Notes under the pieces: model-generated
Databases searched by the model: none
What the model was told of the DNA's origin: nothing
The model's input: the letters and a program-made list of their open reading frames with translations, nothing else
Part shown: in pieces, positions 45,539 through 55,270 of the stretch
How positions within the stretch are numbered: the stretch's first letter is position 1
How the letters are laid out: each line of letters opens with the position of its first letter
Made by a program: the position numbers and the translations under genes
Source of the DNA: Leuconostoc miyukkimchii
Lineage (GTDB): Bacteria > Bacillota > Bacilli > Lactobacillales > Lactobacillaceae
Reading direction: 5' to 3'
Length of the DNA stretch: 64,000 nt
Assembly (NCBI RefSeq): GCF_019656055.1
Contig: NZ_BPKY01000003.1
Location: 124,001-188,000, forward strand

Positions 45539-46093
45539 TCAAGTATTGTATCGATAAATGGATACAACCGTTATACCATATGTTTTTTGCTGAATAATTT
45601 CAAATGTCTGATCTGCATCAGGTAAATTTGCAGTATTATCACTTTCAGCAAGAATAATTGCACCAGATGTTAACAAATTATTATCAGACATATAATGCAT
45701 ATCTGCAGTAATTGTTTCTTTGGCATATGGCGGATCTAAAAAAACAAGATCAAAAGTTTTCTGTTCTGTCACAAATTTTTGAAGGGCTTGTTGAGATTGT
45801 GCCTTGACGACTGTAAATGAATTCAAATCATGTGTCTTTTTAATATTATTTTCAATCACTTTAATGGCTTGAAATTGACGATCAACCAGCGTTGCATGCG
45901 TCATTCCTTGTGACACAGCCTCAATTGCTAATCCACCAGTTCCGGCATATAAGTCTAGAACTGATCCGCCACTTAAATATGGTCTCAACATACTAAACAT
46001 AGCTTCTTTAACTTTATCTGTTGTTGGTCGCGTTCTGTCACCGGAAACCGCGTCTAATTTTGTGCCACGAAAACGGCCTGATACTACTCGCAT
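45539..46093 (-). CDS. rsmD: 16S rRNA (guanine966-N2)-methyltransferase RsmD
   Basis: 184 aa. MRVVSGRFRGTKL, RPTTDKVKEAMFSML, the SAM motif VLDLYAGTGGLAIEA and the catalytic DPPY (LDPPYAKE) identify RsmD. No obvious Shine-Dalgarno is present 42 nt downstream of ylbG. It immediately precedes coaD. Confidence 0.97.
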   Translation of the reverse strand: MRVVSGRFRGTKLDAVSGDRTRPTTDKVKEAMFSMLRPYLSGGSVLDLYAGTGGLAIEAVSQGMTHATLVDRQFQAIKVIENNIKKTHDLNSFTVVKAQSQQALQKFVTEQKTFDLVFLDPPYAKETITADMHYMSDNNLLTSGAIILAESDNTANLPDADQTFEIIQQKTYGITVVSIYRYNT

Positions 46094-46135
46094 TTTTTTA
46101 TATGCATAAAATTGGCGCTAGTTACTAAAACTGCG

Positions 46136-46423
46136 TCAGTTTACGCTCTCCTCATCATAATTTTCAAAGAAAATGTCATCGTGCACATCACCCAAGTCTG
46201 GATCAATATCTGGACGCGGTGATTGAACAACATCTTTAACAAATTTGTATTGCTTAATTTTATCAATTTTTTGATCAATATTAATATCGTCTACATAAAT
46301 CATGGCAAAATCCATTTTTTGAGAGACGTATGTGAGTTGACCAAACTTCTTTAATTGCGATGCATGACGCTTATTTTTTAAATAAATATATAATGCACGA
46401 CGGGGTTGTAATTCAAATGTCAT
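46136..46423 (-). CDS. ylbG: YlbG family protein (DUF2129)
   Basis: 95 aa. RRALYIYLKNKRHASQLKKFG and YVSQKMDFAMIYVD match the YlbG/UPF0298 family; the C-terminus is acidic. Function unknown. It overlaps the ftsW stop by 4 nt and is followed by rsmD, the conserved arrangement. Confidence 0.93.
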   Translation of the reverse strand: MTFELQPRRALYIYLKNKRHASQLKKFGQLTYVSQKMDFAMIYVDDINIDQKIDKIKQYKFVKDVVQSPRPDIDPDLGDVHDDIFFENYDEESVN

Positions 46424-47604
46424 TTCAAATCCTTTCTAGCGATAACATCAGCAGGATGAATCGCTACAATCTTTTTTTGTGTTGCTGCAATATTTAACGT
46501 TAAAGCTACGGCCGCGCTGAACACAATGTAAGACGATCCACCACCAGAAATGAAAGGAAAGACCACACCAGTAATTGGTAAAATACCAATTACGCCACCT
46601 AAATTCACGAGTACTTGTATAAACAAGAGAGTTGCAATACCAAACAACATGAGTCGATAATATTGACTCTTTTGTCGAATACCTAAAATAACCATGCGTC
46701 CAACCATGATTAACATCAAAATTAACACAGTCATTGTTGTAACAGCACCTAGTTCTTCTGTCATGACTGCCATAATAAAATCAGTATTGGACTCTGGTAA
46801 ATATGGCTTGATAAGCGAGTTACCAAGACCCACCCCAAATAGTCCACCATGCGCTATGGCATAATAACCGTATAGTAACTGCCGACTAGCATCAACTGCA
46901 TTTGGATCCCACGGATTAACGAAACTTGTTAACCTGGCAATTGCATAGTGGTCTTTACTTGTTAAATCAAAAAAATGATTAGCAAAACGAATAATTGTTT
47001 GTAAAAATCCAAATCCTAAACCGATAAAAGCTGCCGTTAAGGCAATTATACGACGTGAAACACCTGAAGCTAGTAGCAGAGACAATAGTATTAGCAGAAT
47101 AATCAAGCCATTACCGTTATCCGGCATAATGAAAACTAACAAAATCGCAAAGGCTGGTAATCCCCAAACTTTAAACCGACTAACTGGCTGTAATGCCAAA
47201 CGCAAACGACTTTGCCATGGAAAACGCGCAAAGAAATTTGAAAAGTAAAGGATCATCGCAAGTTTTAAAAATTCAGCTGGCTGTAACGTTATTACGCCCA
47301 AATTAATCCAGCCATGTGCGCCATTGACTGGTGGCATGATAAATTTGGCTACAATTAATGCACCAATGACTAATATTTGAAGATTTCTCATCCATATTAA
47401 ATTCTGTAATTTTTTTAGATTAAGATGGTATAAAAATAATGCACCAATTAACCCCATTACAACAAAAATCGCTTGCTTAATAAAATTACTCAGCGCAGCC
47501 GTTGTTCCCTGAGTCGCCGAAAAGACCATTATAATCCCAAGCATACTAAGGATCACAAAAGGTATGGCTATCCAATAATCTAGTTTTCGTAATTTTTTAA
47601 ACAT
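46420..47604 (-). CDS. ftsW: FtsW/RodA family peptidoglycan glycosyltransferase
   Basis: 394 aa SEDS protein with about ten transmembrane helices. Signature regions: SATQGTTA, GAHGWINLGVITLQPAEFLKLAMI, the large extracellular loop (~190-265), GLGNSLIKPYLPESNTDFI, and GVVFPFISGGGSS near the C-terminus. It polymerises lipid II at the septum together with the class B PBP. FtsW is preferred over RodA because of the ylbG-rsmD-coaD context and the NTDFI segment; the two families are closely related. Confidence 0.92.
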   Translation of the reverse strand: MFKKLRKLDYWIAIPFVILSMLGIIMVFSATQGTTAALSNFIKQAIFVVMGLIGALFLYHLNLKKLQNLIWMRNLQILVIGALIVAKFIMPPVNGAHGWINLGVITLQPAEFLKLAMILYFSNFFARFPWQSRLRLALQPVSRFKVWGLPAFAILLVFIMPDNGNGLIILLILLSLLLASGVSRRIIALTAAFIGLGFGFLQTIIRFANHFFDLTSKDHYAIARLTSFVNPWDPNAVDASRQLLYGYYAIAHGGLFGVGLGNSLIKPYLPESNTDFIMAVMTEELGAVTTMTVLILMLIMVGRMVILGIRQKSQYYRLMLFGIATLLFIQVLVNLGGVIGILPITGVVFPFISGGGSSYIVFSAAVALTLNIAATQKKIVAIHPADVIARKDLK

Positions 47605-47610
47605 GCAAAA

Positions 47611-48693
47611 TTAATCACCTAAAATTGTCTTTAAATTTGTCTCATCTAAGTTTTTTGCAATAGCAATAACAAAGTCTTTTGCTGCTTCATAATCAGCAAT
47701 TGACCAAACTGTTTGATGAGTATGAATATATCTTGACGCTACGCCTAAAGCAACAGAAGGTATTCCTGTATGCTCACTTTGTGCAGCTGCAGCATCTGTG
47801 CCACCCTTAGATACAAAATATTGATATGGTATGTGGTTATCTTCAGCAACTGATAACAAAAATTCCTTCAATCGCAATGGTAAGATGACAGTTGGATCAA
47901 AGACACGTAGTAATGTGCCATGATCCAAAATTCCTTGCCTTCCTTCACTGCCTGCTATATCATCAGCAGCACTGGAATCAATTGCAAAGAAAATATCTGG
48001 CTTCAGTAAATTAACTGCCCCGTGAGCACCACGTAAGCCAACTTCTTCCTGTACGTTGGCACCCATAATTAACGTATTCGGCGTGTTCTCATCTTTTAAT
48101 GCATCCAATGCATCTAAAGTAGTTACTAAACCAAAACGGTTATCCCAAGCTTTTGAAATAACTCGTTTTTTATTTGCAGACATAATCGTTGTCACTTCAG
48201 GCACGATAAAATCACCGGGAAATACACCAAATTTTTGTGCTTCCTGCCTATCAACAAATCCTGCGTCAAATAAAATATCTTCTACCTTAGGGAGCGTTGG
48301 TACGCCACCATGTCCTCGTAAAAGATGTGGTGAAATGGAACTTGATACGACTGGATAATTCCCCTTGGCCGTAAATAATGTGAAACGTTGTGATGATACT
48401 ACAGTAGGATTCCACCCACCAATAGCCTCTACCTTCAAGGCCCCACTAGGCAAAATTTGAGTCACTATAAAGCCAACCTCATCCATATGTGCCGCAAACA
48501 TAACACGTGGTGCATGAACATTAGGATTTTCCTTGATACCAAATACGCCACCTAGGCCATCTTGTTTGATATCATCAACTAATGGTGATAACTCTTGGCG
48601 AAAAGCCTGTCTAATATTTACTTCTTGCCCTGATGTGCCTTGTAACTCTGTATATTTTTTTATACGTTCCCATGTCTTATTATCCAAAACCAA
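47611..48693 (-). CDS. pepA: M42-family glutamyl aminopeptidase
   Basis: 360 aa metallo-aminopeptidase of the FrvX/PepA group. Zinc ligands and catalytic residues are visible in FAAHMDEVGFIV, KAWDNRFG, NVQEEVGLRGAHGA and AIDSSAADDIA; GGTDAAAAQ and the C-terminal H in RYIHTHQT complete the set. It lies between gpmA and ftsW with 6-40 nt gaps. Its likely role is release of N-terminal acidic residues from peptides. Confidence 0.93.
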   Translation of the reverse strand: MVLDNKTWERIKKYTELQGTSGQEVNIRQAFRQELSPLVDDIKQDGLGGVFGIKENPNVHAPRVMFAAHMDEVGFIVTQILPSGALKVEAIGGWNPTVVSSQRFTLFTAKGNYPVVSSSISPHLLRGHGGVPTLPKVEDILFDAGFVDRQEAQKFGVFPGDFIVPEVTTIMSANKKRVISKAWDNRFGLVTTLDALDALKDENTPNTLIMGANVQEEVGLRGAHGAVNLLKPDIFFAIDSSAADDIAGSEGRQGILDHGTLLRVFDPTVILPLRLKEFLLSVAEDNHIPYQYFVSKGGTDAAAAQSEHTGIPSVALGVASRYIHTHQTVWSIADYEAAKDFVIAIAKNLDETNLKTILGD

Positions 48694-48730
48694 CTATCCT
48701 TTCTTACATAAAATTCAAACTCAACTGTTT

Positions 48731-49399
48731 TTATTTTAAATATTCTCGTTCGCTCATGTTAAATTGATCATCAAAAGTGTAGCGAATTGGCTCACCATTA
48801 CCGATTTCTAGACCATCAATTGCAGTATCACTAATGTTTTCCAGATATTTAATTAATGCTCTTAGTGTACTACCATGGGCAACAATTAGCTGATTACATC
48901 CAGATTGCAGTCCGGGTTTAATAACTTCTAACCAATAAGGCAACATACGCTCACTCGCCATTTTTAAGCTTTCGCCTTGTGGCTCAATTTGATTAGGATA
49001 ACGTCTATTTGGCAATACTTCTTCCAACAACGGCGGTACTTCTGTATAGCTACGACGCCATAATGCGACAGCTTCAACTCCGTATTTTTCTCTGGCATCG
49101 TCTTTATTTAAACCTCGCAACGCGCCATAATGTCGTTCGTTTAATCGCCATGTTTTATTTATTGGTAACCATGATTGATTCGTTTCAAACAAAATAATAT
49201 TTGCGGTAGTAATTGCGCGTTGCAGATAAGATGTATGTACAACATCAAACAACAAATGTTTTTGCGCTAAAATATCACCAACTTTTTTTGCTTGTTGACG
49301 ACCCTTCAGAGTTAAAGGAACATCTGTCCAACCCGTAAATTCATTATCGCGATTAGCAGTTGATTCCCCATGACGAACCAAAACAAGTTGAGATACCAT
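48731..49399 (-). CDS. gpmA: 2,3-bisphosphoglycerate-dependent phosphoglycerate mutase
   Basis: 222 aa histidine-phosphatase-fold enzyme of lower glycolysis. [20 protein letters not shown] contains the phospho-acceptor His (H10), followed by [15 protein letters not shown] and [22 protein letters not shown] precedes the ATG. The C-terminus (MSEREYLK) is about the length of other lactobacillar forms. Confidence 0.97.
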   Translation of the reverse strand: MVSQLVLVRHGESTANRDNEFTGWTDVPLTLKGRQQAKKVGDILAQKHLLFDVVHTSYLQRAITTANIILFETNQSWLPINKTWRLNERHYGALRGLNKDDAREKYGVEAVALWRRSYTEVPPLLEEVLPNRRYPNQIEPQGESLKMASERMLPYWLEVIKPGLQSGCNQLIVAHGSTLRALIKYLENISDTAIDGLEIGNGEPIRYTFDDQFNMSEREYLK

Positions 49400-49433
49400 A
49401 AGTTAACTTCCTTAAAAATCAATGTTGTTTCTA

Positions 49434-49442
49434 TTATAGCAT
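49434..49442 (-). promoter_or_regulatory. gpmA extended -10 promoter
   Basis: Minus strand: TGC-TATAAT (49442-49434), 35 nt before the gpmA ATG. Confidence 0.65.
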
Positions 49443-49746
49443 TAAAAATTAAACAAAATACTAGTCATCGGCTCAAAAATACTTCAGTTGAATTAAATTA
49501 TTTTAGTATAATCTATGCAACAAATTTGGATGATTTTAAAATCATTAATTTTTCATCTCACAATTATTAAGCGTATAAATTGTTACTTTTTGATGATAAG
49601 TTCGTGTTTAAAGCGTTTTCATTTTGCTTTTTTGTTAAAAACATTAGAATTTCTTATTTATATAGCCGTTTTTTGTTTTAATTTTCCTTTTATACTGCTA
49701 GAATTAAATAGGACGTTTAACGTTACTACATTTTTGGGAGATCATT
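49443..49746 (+). other. AT-rich intergenic leader upstream of the purine permease
   Basis: About 300 nt, very rich in T on the plus strand, between divergent gpmA and the permease. TATACT at 49691-49696 could be a -10, and GGGAG at 49736-49740 is the permease ribosome binding site. I see no purine-riboswitch core, no PurR-type box and no terminator hairpin. A short frame (49515-49772) running into the permease is not supported. Confidence 0.5.
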
Positions 49747-51054
49747 ATGTTTGCAATTGCAAATTATTTTAAACTCAAGGAATTAAACACATCAGTTCGT
49801 ACAGAATTCATTGCCGGATTGACGACATTTACATCAATGGCCTATATCTTATTCGTTAACCCTTCTGTGTTAGGTGCTGCGGGTATGGATAAAGGTGCCG
49901 TTTTCACAGCAACTGCTGTCGCCTCTGCCGTTGCAACTCTTTTCATGGGTATCGTAGCGTTGTACCCAATTGCTATTGCACCAGGACTTGGTGTTAACGC
50001 ATTTTTCGCTTATTCAGTAGTTATTGGTATGGGCGTGAAATGGGAAACAGCCATGGCTGGCGTTTTCGTTGCTGCTTTGATTTTTTTAGTTTTAACTTTA
50101 TTTAAAATTCGTGAAAAAATCATCAATATTATTCCTCAAAATTTGAAATTAGCAATTGCTGCGGGTATTGGTCTATTCATCGCTTTTATAGGTCTACATG
50201 ATGCAGGTCTAATTGTTGCAAACGATGCAACAATGGTGTCTTTAGGTAAATTAACGACGCCCACATCACTCTTGTCAATTTTTGGTATTATATTAACGTT
50301 TGTCTTATTATCACGTAAAACACCAGCTGCCATTTTTATTGGTATGGTTGCTACCTCAATTGTTGGTATTGTGTTTGGTTTAATCAAGTTACCTACCTCT
50401 ATTGTTTCCCCAGCACCATCATTGGCTCCAACATTTGGTGCTGGCGTTATGCACATCGGTGACATTAATTCATTACAAATGGTCACAGTCGTTGTGACAT
50501 TCTTACTTGTCACATTTTTTGATACAGCTGGTACGATGATTGGTTTAGCGACACAAGCTGGCTTCATGAAAAATAATGAAATGCCACGTGCTGGTCGTGC
50601 TTTAATGGCTGATGCCGTTGGTATGACTGTTGGTGCTGTTATTGGCACTTCCCCAACGTCTGCATACGTTGAATCGTCATCAGGTATTGCAGTCGGTGGT
50701 CGTTCTGGATTAACCAGTGTTTTCACCGGATTATTCTTTCTACTCGCATTATTCTTCTCACCTCTATTGAGCGTTGTCACATCACAAGTTACTGCACCTG
50801 CTCTAGTCGTGGTTGGTGTTTTGATGGCAGAAAGTTTACGGAAAATTGACTGGGATGATATCGCAATTGCTGCACCTGCCTTCTTAATTATCATAGGTAT
50901 GCCACTGACTTACTCAATCTCAGATGGTATTGCATTAGGATTTATTTTGTATCCTATAACAATGATAGCAACTGGTCGTGGTAAAAAAGTACATCCCTTA
51001 ATGTATTTTCTAGCCGTGCTATTTGTCCTATTCTTAGTAATTGTTGCACATTAA
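49747..51054 (+). CDS. pbuG: NCS2 (AzgA/PbuG-type) purine permease
   Basis: 435 aa with 12-14 predicted helices. The N-terminal RTEFIAGLTTFTSMAYILFVNPSVL region, APGLGVNAFFAYSVV and TFFDTAGTMIGLATQAG plus GTSPTSAYVESSSGIAVGGRSGL match the AzgA-like branch that imports hypoxanthine/guanine. The exact nucleobase is inferred. GGGAG 7 nt before the ATG. Monocistronic, ending in a strong bidirectional terminator. Confidence 0.93.
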   Translation: MFAIANYFKLKELNTSVRTEFIAGLTTFTSMAYILFVNPSVLGAAGMDKGAVFTATAVASAVATLFMGIVALYPIAIAPGLGVNAFFAYSVVIGMGVKWETAMAGVFVAALIFLVLTLFKIREKIINIIPQNLKLAIAAGIGLFIAFIGLHDAGLIVANDATMVSLGKLTTPTSLLSIFGIILTFVLLSRKTPAAIFIGMVATSIVGIVFGLIKLPTSIVSPAPSLAPTFGAGVMHIGDINSLQMVTVVVTFLLVTFFDTAGTMIGLATQAGFMKNNEMPRAGRALMADAVGMTVGAVIGTSPTSAYVESSSGIAVGGRSGLTSVFTGLFFLLALFFSPLLSVVTSQVTAPALVVVGVLMAESLRKIDWDDIAIAAPAFLIIIGMPLTYSISDGIALGFILYPITMIATGRGKKVHPLMYFLAVLFVLFLVIVAH

Positions 51055-51065
51055 TATTGTTCTTA

Positions 51066-51109
51066 AAATTAAAAGCGCTTCAGCAATTAAGCTGAAGCGC
51101 TTTTAATTT
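51066..51109. terminator. Bidirectional terminator, 19-bp perfect arms
   Basis: AAATTAAAAGCGCTTCAGC (51066-51084), loop AATTAA, and its exact complement at 51091-51109. It lies between convergent pbuG and recN. Confidence 0.92.
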
Positions 51110-51114
51110 ATTAA

Positions 51115-52794
51115 TTATCTGTTACTTTTGGCTTCTCTGCGTAAATCCCGTGCATTTGCCAGTGCCGTTTTAGTAATATTTTCTCCAGAAAGCATCATTG
51201 CAATTGCACGTTCACGTCCGATTTCATCTAATGGTGTGACTTGAGTTACAGTGCGCTCATTTTCAGCTACTTTTGCAATTAAAAAATGATGTGTTGCTGC
51301 CGCAGCCACTTGAGGTAAATGCGTTATTGCAAAAACTTGTGAATCTGCAGCGATTGTTAGCATTTTCTTGGCAATTGCTTGTGCAACACGTCCAGAAACA
51401 CCAGTATCAGCCTCATCGAATACAATGGATATAATATGTTGTTGTTTCGTGAAAGCTGTTTTGATAGCTAACATCAAGCGAGCAGTCTCGCCACCAGATG
51501 CAATCTTAACCAAGGGTGCCATACCTTCCCCCACATTTGTTTGCACATAAAATTCAACATTATCCGTACCAGAAGAAACAAAACCTTCAATTTGGTCAAA
51601 ATGCACTTCAAATTCTGCACCAACCATAAGTAATTCGTTTAACTGCTGATTAATTGCCTGTTCAAGTTCTCGAGCAACTTTTTGCCGCACCTCGCGTAAT
51701 TTAATTGCTTGTTTACGCAATACTTGCCGTAAATTATTTTGCCGTACTTGAAGTTGTTCCACGTCAAGTTCATCATTGTCTTTCATTGATAATTCCTTAT
51801 CAACTTTTTGTTTGAAAATTAAAACATCCGCAACAGTTGTACCATATTTGCGTTCCAATGAGTGAATCAGTTGTAACCGTTCGTCAATTCTTACGAGCTC
51901 TGCCTCATCATATGTTAAGTCACTGATTTGTTCATCAACATCTCGGCTGACCTCTTGTGCAGCATAATAACTATCCGCAATTGTACTAGCCAAATCAGCA
52001 TAGTTATCATCATACTCAGCAATCTCTTGTAATGCTTGCATTGATTCTGCCAAACGATCAACTGCACCACCATCTTCACCACTCAAAGTTAGTTGCGCAC
52101 GCTGTAACCGATCAGCAATTTTTTTATAATTAAGCAGCTTTCCGCGAGCATCTAGCAAATCCTCTTCTTCATTTGCCTGCAAATCAGCATCTGCCAACTC
52201 TTGTTGTTGAAACTGCAACAAATCCAGACGTTGCGTAATCTCTTGTTGAGAAGTCTGAACCCGACGAATACGTTGCGTGATGCTACGAAAATCATTAAAA
52301 ATTTCTTGGTATGCCTGCTTTGTCACCAATAATTCGTTCCCACCATAAGCATCTAATAGTGGCAAATGTTCATCTGAGTTCAATAATTGTTGTGTATCAT
52401 TTTGACCTTGAATGTCAACCAGTTGACGCCCGATACTTGACAACATTTTCAAACTTACAACCACACCATTGATACGAATCAGGCTACGTCCATTGTGCTT
52501 TAATTCACGGTATATGATTAGCTCACCATCAGAAATTTCAATTCCCTGTTCATTTAACTGATTAATCAGACTCTTATTTTGAGGTATACTAAAAACCGCT
52601 TGAAGTACAGCTTTTTTACTACCATGACGAATCATGTCTGAACTACCGCGTCCTCCAGTCAACATCATCAGTGCATCGATTATAATTGACTTTCCAGCTC
52701 CTGTTTCACCAGTTAACACACTCATACCACTATCAAATTGTAACGCCACTTTTTCAATAATGGCAAAATTTTCAATAAGAAGATTTTCTAACAT
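51115..52794 (-). CDS. recN: DNA repair protein RecN
   Basis: 559 aa SMC-like ATPase acting early at double-strand breaks. N-terminal Walker A GETGAGKSIIIDALMM near residue 32, a central coiled coil (~150-370), and C-terminal ABC signature region ASGGETARLMLAI with Walker B IVFDEADTGVSG. Start ATG 52794 (MLENLLIENFAIIE) matches homologues, but no Shine-Dalgarno is clear; an in-frame GTG at 52818 is an alternative. It follows argR. Confidence 0.96.
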   Translation of the reverse strand: MLENLLIENFAIIEKVALQFDSGMSVLTGETGAGKSIIIDALMMLTGGRGSSDMIRHGSKKAVLQAVFSIPQNKSLINQLNEQGIEISDGELIIYRELKHNGRSLIRINGVVVSLKMLSSIGRQLVDIQGQNDTQQLLNSDEHLPLLDAYGGNELLVTKQAYQEIFNDFRSITQRIRRVQTSQQEITQRLDLLQFQQQELADADLQANEEEDLLDARGKLLNYKKIADRLQRAQLTLSGEDGGAVDRLAESMQALQEIAEYDDNYADLASTIADSYYAAQEVSRDVDEQISDLTYDEAELVRIDERLQLIHSLERKYGTTVADVLIFKQKVDKELSMKDNDELDVEQLQVRQNNLRQVLRKQAIKLREVRQKVARELEQAINQQLNELLMVGAEFEVHFDQIEGFVSSGTDNVEFYVQTNVGEGMAPLVKIASGGETARLMLAIKTAFTKQQHIISIVFDEADTGVSGRVAQAIAKKMLTIAADSQVFAITHLPQVAAAATHHFLIAKVAENERTVTQVTPLDEIGRERAIAMMLSGENITKTALANARDLRREAKSNR

Positions 52795-52830
52795 AATAAT
52801 TGTTGTGCTAGTGCGCACATTTTCTTTCTA

Positions 52831-53286
52831 TTATTTTTCAAGTAATTTTTGAATTGTATTAGTCATTTGTGACGTAACTACACCATCTTTTAATAGTACG
52901 AGTACTGAGCTATCGTCACTTAAAGTACCAAAAACTTCTGGAAATTTTACTTGTTCAAATAAATTAGCAACTAATTGCCCATTACCAGGCTGAACTTTTA
53001 ACATGATTTGTCCACGTTGTGCACGCTGACTTAAAAATGATTGCTGCAAAGTACGACGTAAACGTTGAAGGTAGGGACGATCATCTTGCTTAGGCAGATG
53101 ATAATGAAACCCACCATGTGTATTGGGTACCTTTATTAGGCCAAGTTCATTAATATCACGTGAAATAGTTGCTTGGGTAACTGTTTCACCTATTGTTTCA
53201 AAATGAGCCACAATATCTTCTTGTCGACCCACTTGATGGTTTTGAATTAATGCCAGTAGCGTTTTTTGACGGATCTTTTTATTCAT
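52831..53286 (-). CDS. argR: Arginine repressor family regulator
   Basis: 151 aa. The N-terminal winged HTH (IRQKTLLALI ... VTQATISRDINELGLIKV) and the C-terminal oligomerisation/arginine-binding domain with FGTLSDDSSVLVLLKD (the usual GTxxxDD). No arginine genes are nearby; ArgR/AhrC genes usually sit in this tlyA-recN context. AGGAAG supports either ATG 53292 or 53286; 53286 (MNKKIRQK) is the family-like start. Confidence 0.95.
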   Translation of the reverse strand: MNKKIRQKTLLALIQNHQVGRQEDIVAHFETIGETVTQATISRDINELGLIKVPNTHGGFHYHLPKQDDRPYLQRLRRTLQQSFLSQRAQRGQIMLKVQPGNGQLVANLFEQVKFPEVFGTLSDDSSVLVLLKDGVVTSQMTNTIQKLLEK

Positions 53287-54121
53287 CAACATGACTTCCT
53301 GTTTGATTTAATTGTGCATACGTTTGTGCTAACAATGTATCAATAGTAGTATCAGTAATGGCTGTTGCAGACTCATCTCGTGTTAAAATAGCCAAAAATT
53401 CAATATTTCCTTGACCACCTTTAATCGGAGAATACGTTAGCGCCTTAATACTGAATCCATTAGTTACCATTATTTTGGTCACTGACTGTAGTACTTGTTT
53501 ATGGACAGCTGGGTCTTTGATAATACCATTCTTACCAACATTTTCTCTACCAGCCTCAAATTGTGGTTTGATCAGAGCAACAACATGGCCACCATTGCTA
53601 ATAATTTTTGAAAGTGGTGGTAGTATTAACCCTAAAGAAATAAATGAGACATCGATAGTTGCAAATGCTGGTTGTCCAAACTTAAAATCAGCTAAAGTTG
53701 AATAGCGGAAATTTGTATTCTCCATAACTTTAACACGTTCATCCGAACGCAGTTTCCAAGCAAGTTGATTTGTTCCTACATCGAGTGCATAAACCATTTT
53801 AGCGCCATTTTGCAAAGCAACATCAGTAAAACCACCAGTAGAAGAGCCAATATCCAATACAACCTTATCGGCCACTGTAATATCAAAATCATTCAAGGCT
53901 TTTTCAAGTTTTAAGCCACCACGTGATACATACTTTAACTTTTCACCTTTAAAATGTAGCTCTGTTGATACTGGTATTTTCTGTCCAGCTTTATCTATGC
54001 GCTCTTCATTTTCTCCAAGTATCTCACCAGCCATAATCGCTCGTTTTGCCTGTTCACGTGAATCAAAAAGGCCTTGCTGAACTAGTAAAATATCAACGCG
54101 TTCTTTTTCTACAGCACTCAT
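53279..54121 (-). CDS. tlyA: TlyA-family S4/FtsJ-type rRNA methyltransferase
   Basis: 280 aa. An N-terminal S4 domain (RVDILLVQQGLFDSREQAKRAIMAG) precedes a FtsJ-like methyltransferase with VLDIGSSTGGFTDVALQNGA and VALIKPQFEAGRE. Mycobacterial TlyA 2'-O-methylates rRNA; Firmicutes YqxC is less studied. It overlaps ispA and argR by a few nt. Confidence 0.93.
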   Translation of the reverse strand: MSAVEKERVDILLVQQGLFDSREQAKRAIMAGEILGENEERIDKAGQKIPVSTELHFKGEKLKYVSRGGLKLEKALNDFDITVADKVVLDIGSSTGGFTDVALQNGAKMVYALDVGTNQLAWKLRSDERVKVMENTNFRYSTLADFKFGQPAFATIDVSFISLGLILPPLSKIISNGGHVVALIKPQFEAGRENVGKNGIIKDPAVHKQVLQSVTKIMVTNGFSIKALTYSPIKGGQGNIEFLAILTRDESATAITDTTIDTLLAQTYAQLNQTGSHVDE

Positions 54122-55053
54122 ACCCTATCTCCAATTAAGTTTAAAAAATCATCTAATAACGCACGGTTAAATTGTGAATCATGTGCAGAAATATCAGCCA
54201 AATCTTGATGCGCACTAGCAATATATTCATCACGTTTATTAATCGCTTCTTGCTTACCAATTAAATGTGGTAATGACATAATTTTTTCATCATCGTCTTG
54301 ATCAAAATCATCTAAATCATCTTGGATTTGAAAAGCGATACCAAAATTATATCCAAAATTAAAGATAGCTGCATTGGTGTTAAATCTATTTTGGACCAAT
54401 TCTTCACTGCCATCTTCATCTACCATATTTTGATGTGCCAACCTTGAACCAGCCAACGCAGAAAAGCTTAATAAAGCAGCAGTTTTAGGAGCATATACTT
54501 CGCTCAATAACCACTCATCATCAACCTGAAATTTTTCGCCATGATTTTTCATGTCCTGCATTTGACCGATAACCATACCATTGCCCCCCGCTTGAAAAGA
54601 TAGCATTTTTGAGAGTAACAATAGTTCTTCAGCATTAATACGTTGATCTTGTTTGGCACTATCGTTAGCCGTACTTAACACATGAAATGCCCCAGTTAAT
54701 AAAGCATCCCCAACTAAAATTGCCTCTGCTTCACCATACAACGCATGCACACTGGGCTTTCCACGTCTAAGCATATCATTATCCATTGCGGGTAAATCAT
54801 CGTGTACTAACGAATATGAATGCACCCATTCAACTGCGGTTGCTGCTTTTAAAATACTTGGTGTTATTTCTTTTCCAAAACTGGCTATTACTGCAAGCAC
54901 CAACATGGGTCTTAATCGCTTACCACCGTTCAATACGGCATACTTCATCATCTCAGCAAAATCATTGTCTCTCGACGCGCATGTCAAATCACTTATTAAT
55001 TGTTGGTTAATCTTAGCTGTCCACTCTGATTGAAAGTCTGATAATTTAGTCAT
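54118..55053 (-). CDS. ispA: Polyprenyl (farnesyl) diphosphate synthase
   Basis: 311 aa all-helical prenyltransferase. The first Asp-rich motif is in [13 protein letters not shown], the second in [22 protein letters not shown] is the IPP-binding region. It supplies FPP for undecaprenyl phosphate, the carrier used by MraY. It overlaps xseB by 8 nt, the usual xseA-xseB-ispA-tlyA order. Confidence 0.95.
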   Translation of the reverse strand: MTKLSDFQSEWTAKINQQLISDLTCASRDNDFAEMMKYAVLNGGKRLRPMLVLAVIASFGKEITPSILKAATAVEWVHSYSLVHDDLPAMDNDMLRRGKPSVHALYGEAEAILVGDALLTGAFHVLSTANDSAKQDQRINAEELLLLSKMLSFQAGGNGMVIGQMQDMKNHGEKFQVDDEWLLSEVYAPKTAALLSFSALAGSRLAHQNMVDEDGSEELVQNRFNTNAAIFNFGYNFGIAFQIQDDLDDFDQDDDEKIMSLPHLIGKQEAINKRDEYIASAHQDLADISAHDSQFNRALLDDFLNLIGDRV

Positions 55054-55270
55054 TTGTTAATTCCAAATCTGTTAGTTCGTCATTATCAGCCATTACTTTT
55101 GCTAACGTTTCTTCAGCATTTTTCAAAGTATTCTGCAATTCTTTCACTAATCCTACACCATTTTGAAAATCAATTAAGGCGCCTTCTAGTGGTCTATCAC
55201 CTTTTTCTAATTGGCTCACAATACTTTCCAGTTGTTGTAGTTTATCTTCAAATGTTGTTGGTTCACTCAT
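55046..55270 (-). CDS. xseB: Exodeoxyribonuclease VII small subunit
   Basis: 74 aa, start ATG 55270 ([20 protein letters not shown]); typical XseB with [23 protein letters not shown] and an acidic end. The start overlaps the xseA stop (ATGAGTGA), giving translational coupling. Confidence 0.95.
   Translation of the reverse strand: MSEPTTFEDKLQQLESIVSQLEKGDRPLEGALIDFQNGVGLVKELQNTLKNAEETLAKVMADNDELTDLELTND

Noticed and set aside
49443-49746. Purine riboswitch upstream of the purine permease
   Set aside because: The conserved purine aptamer core (paired loops and TATA-flanked P1) could not be found and there is no terminator hairpin.
49515-49772. Possible 85-aa hydrophobic ORF upstream of pbuG
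   Set aside because: It overlaps the permease start, has no ribosome binding site and reflects the T-rich leader.
50136-50894. 252-codon open frame opposite pbuG
   Set aside because: A shadow of the permease; low-complexity translation and no start signals.
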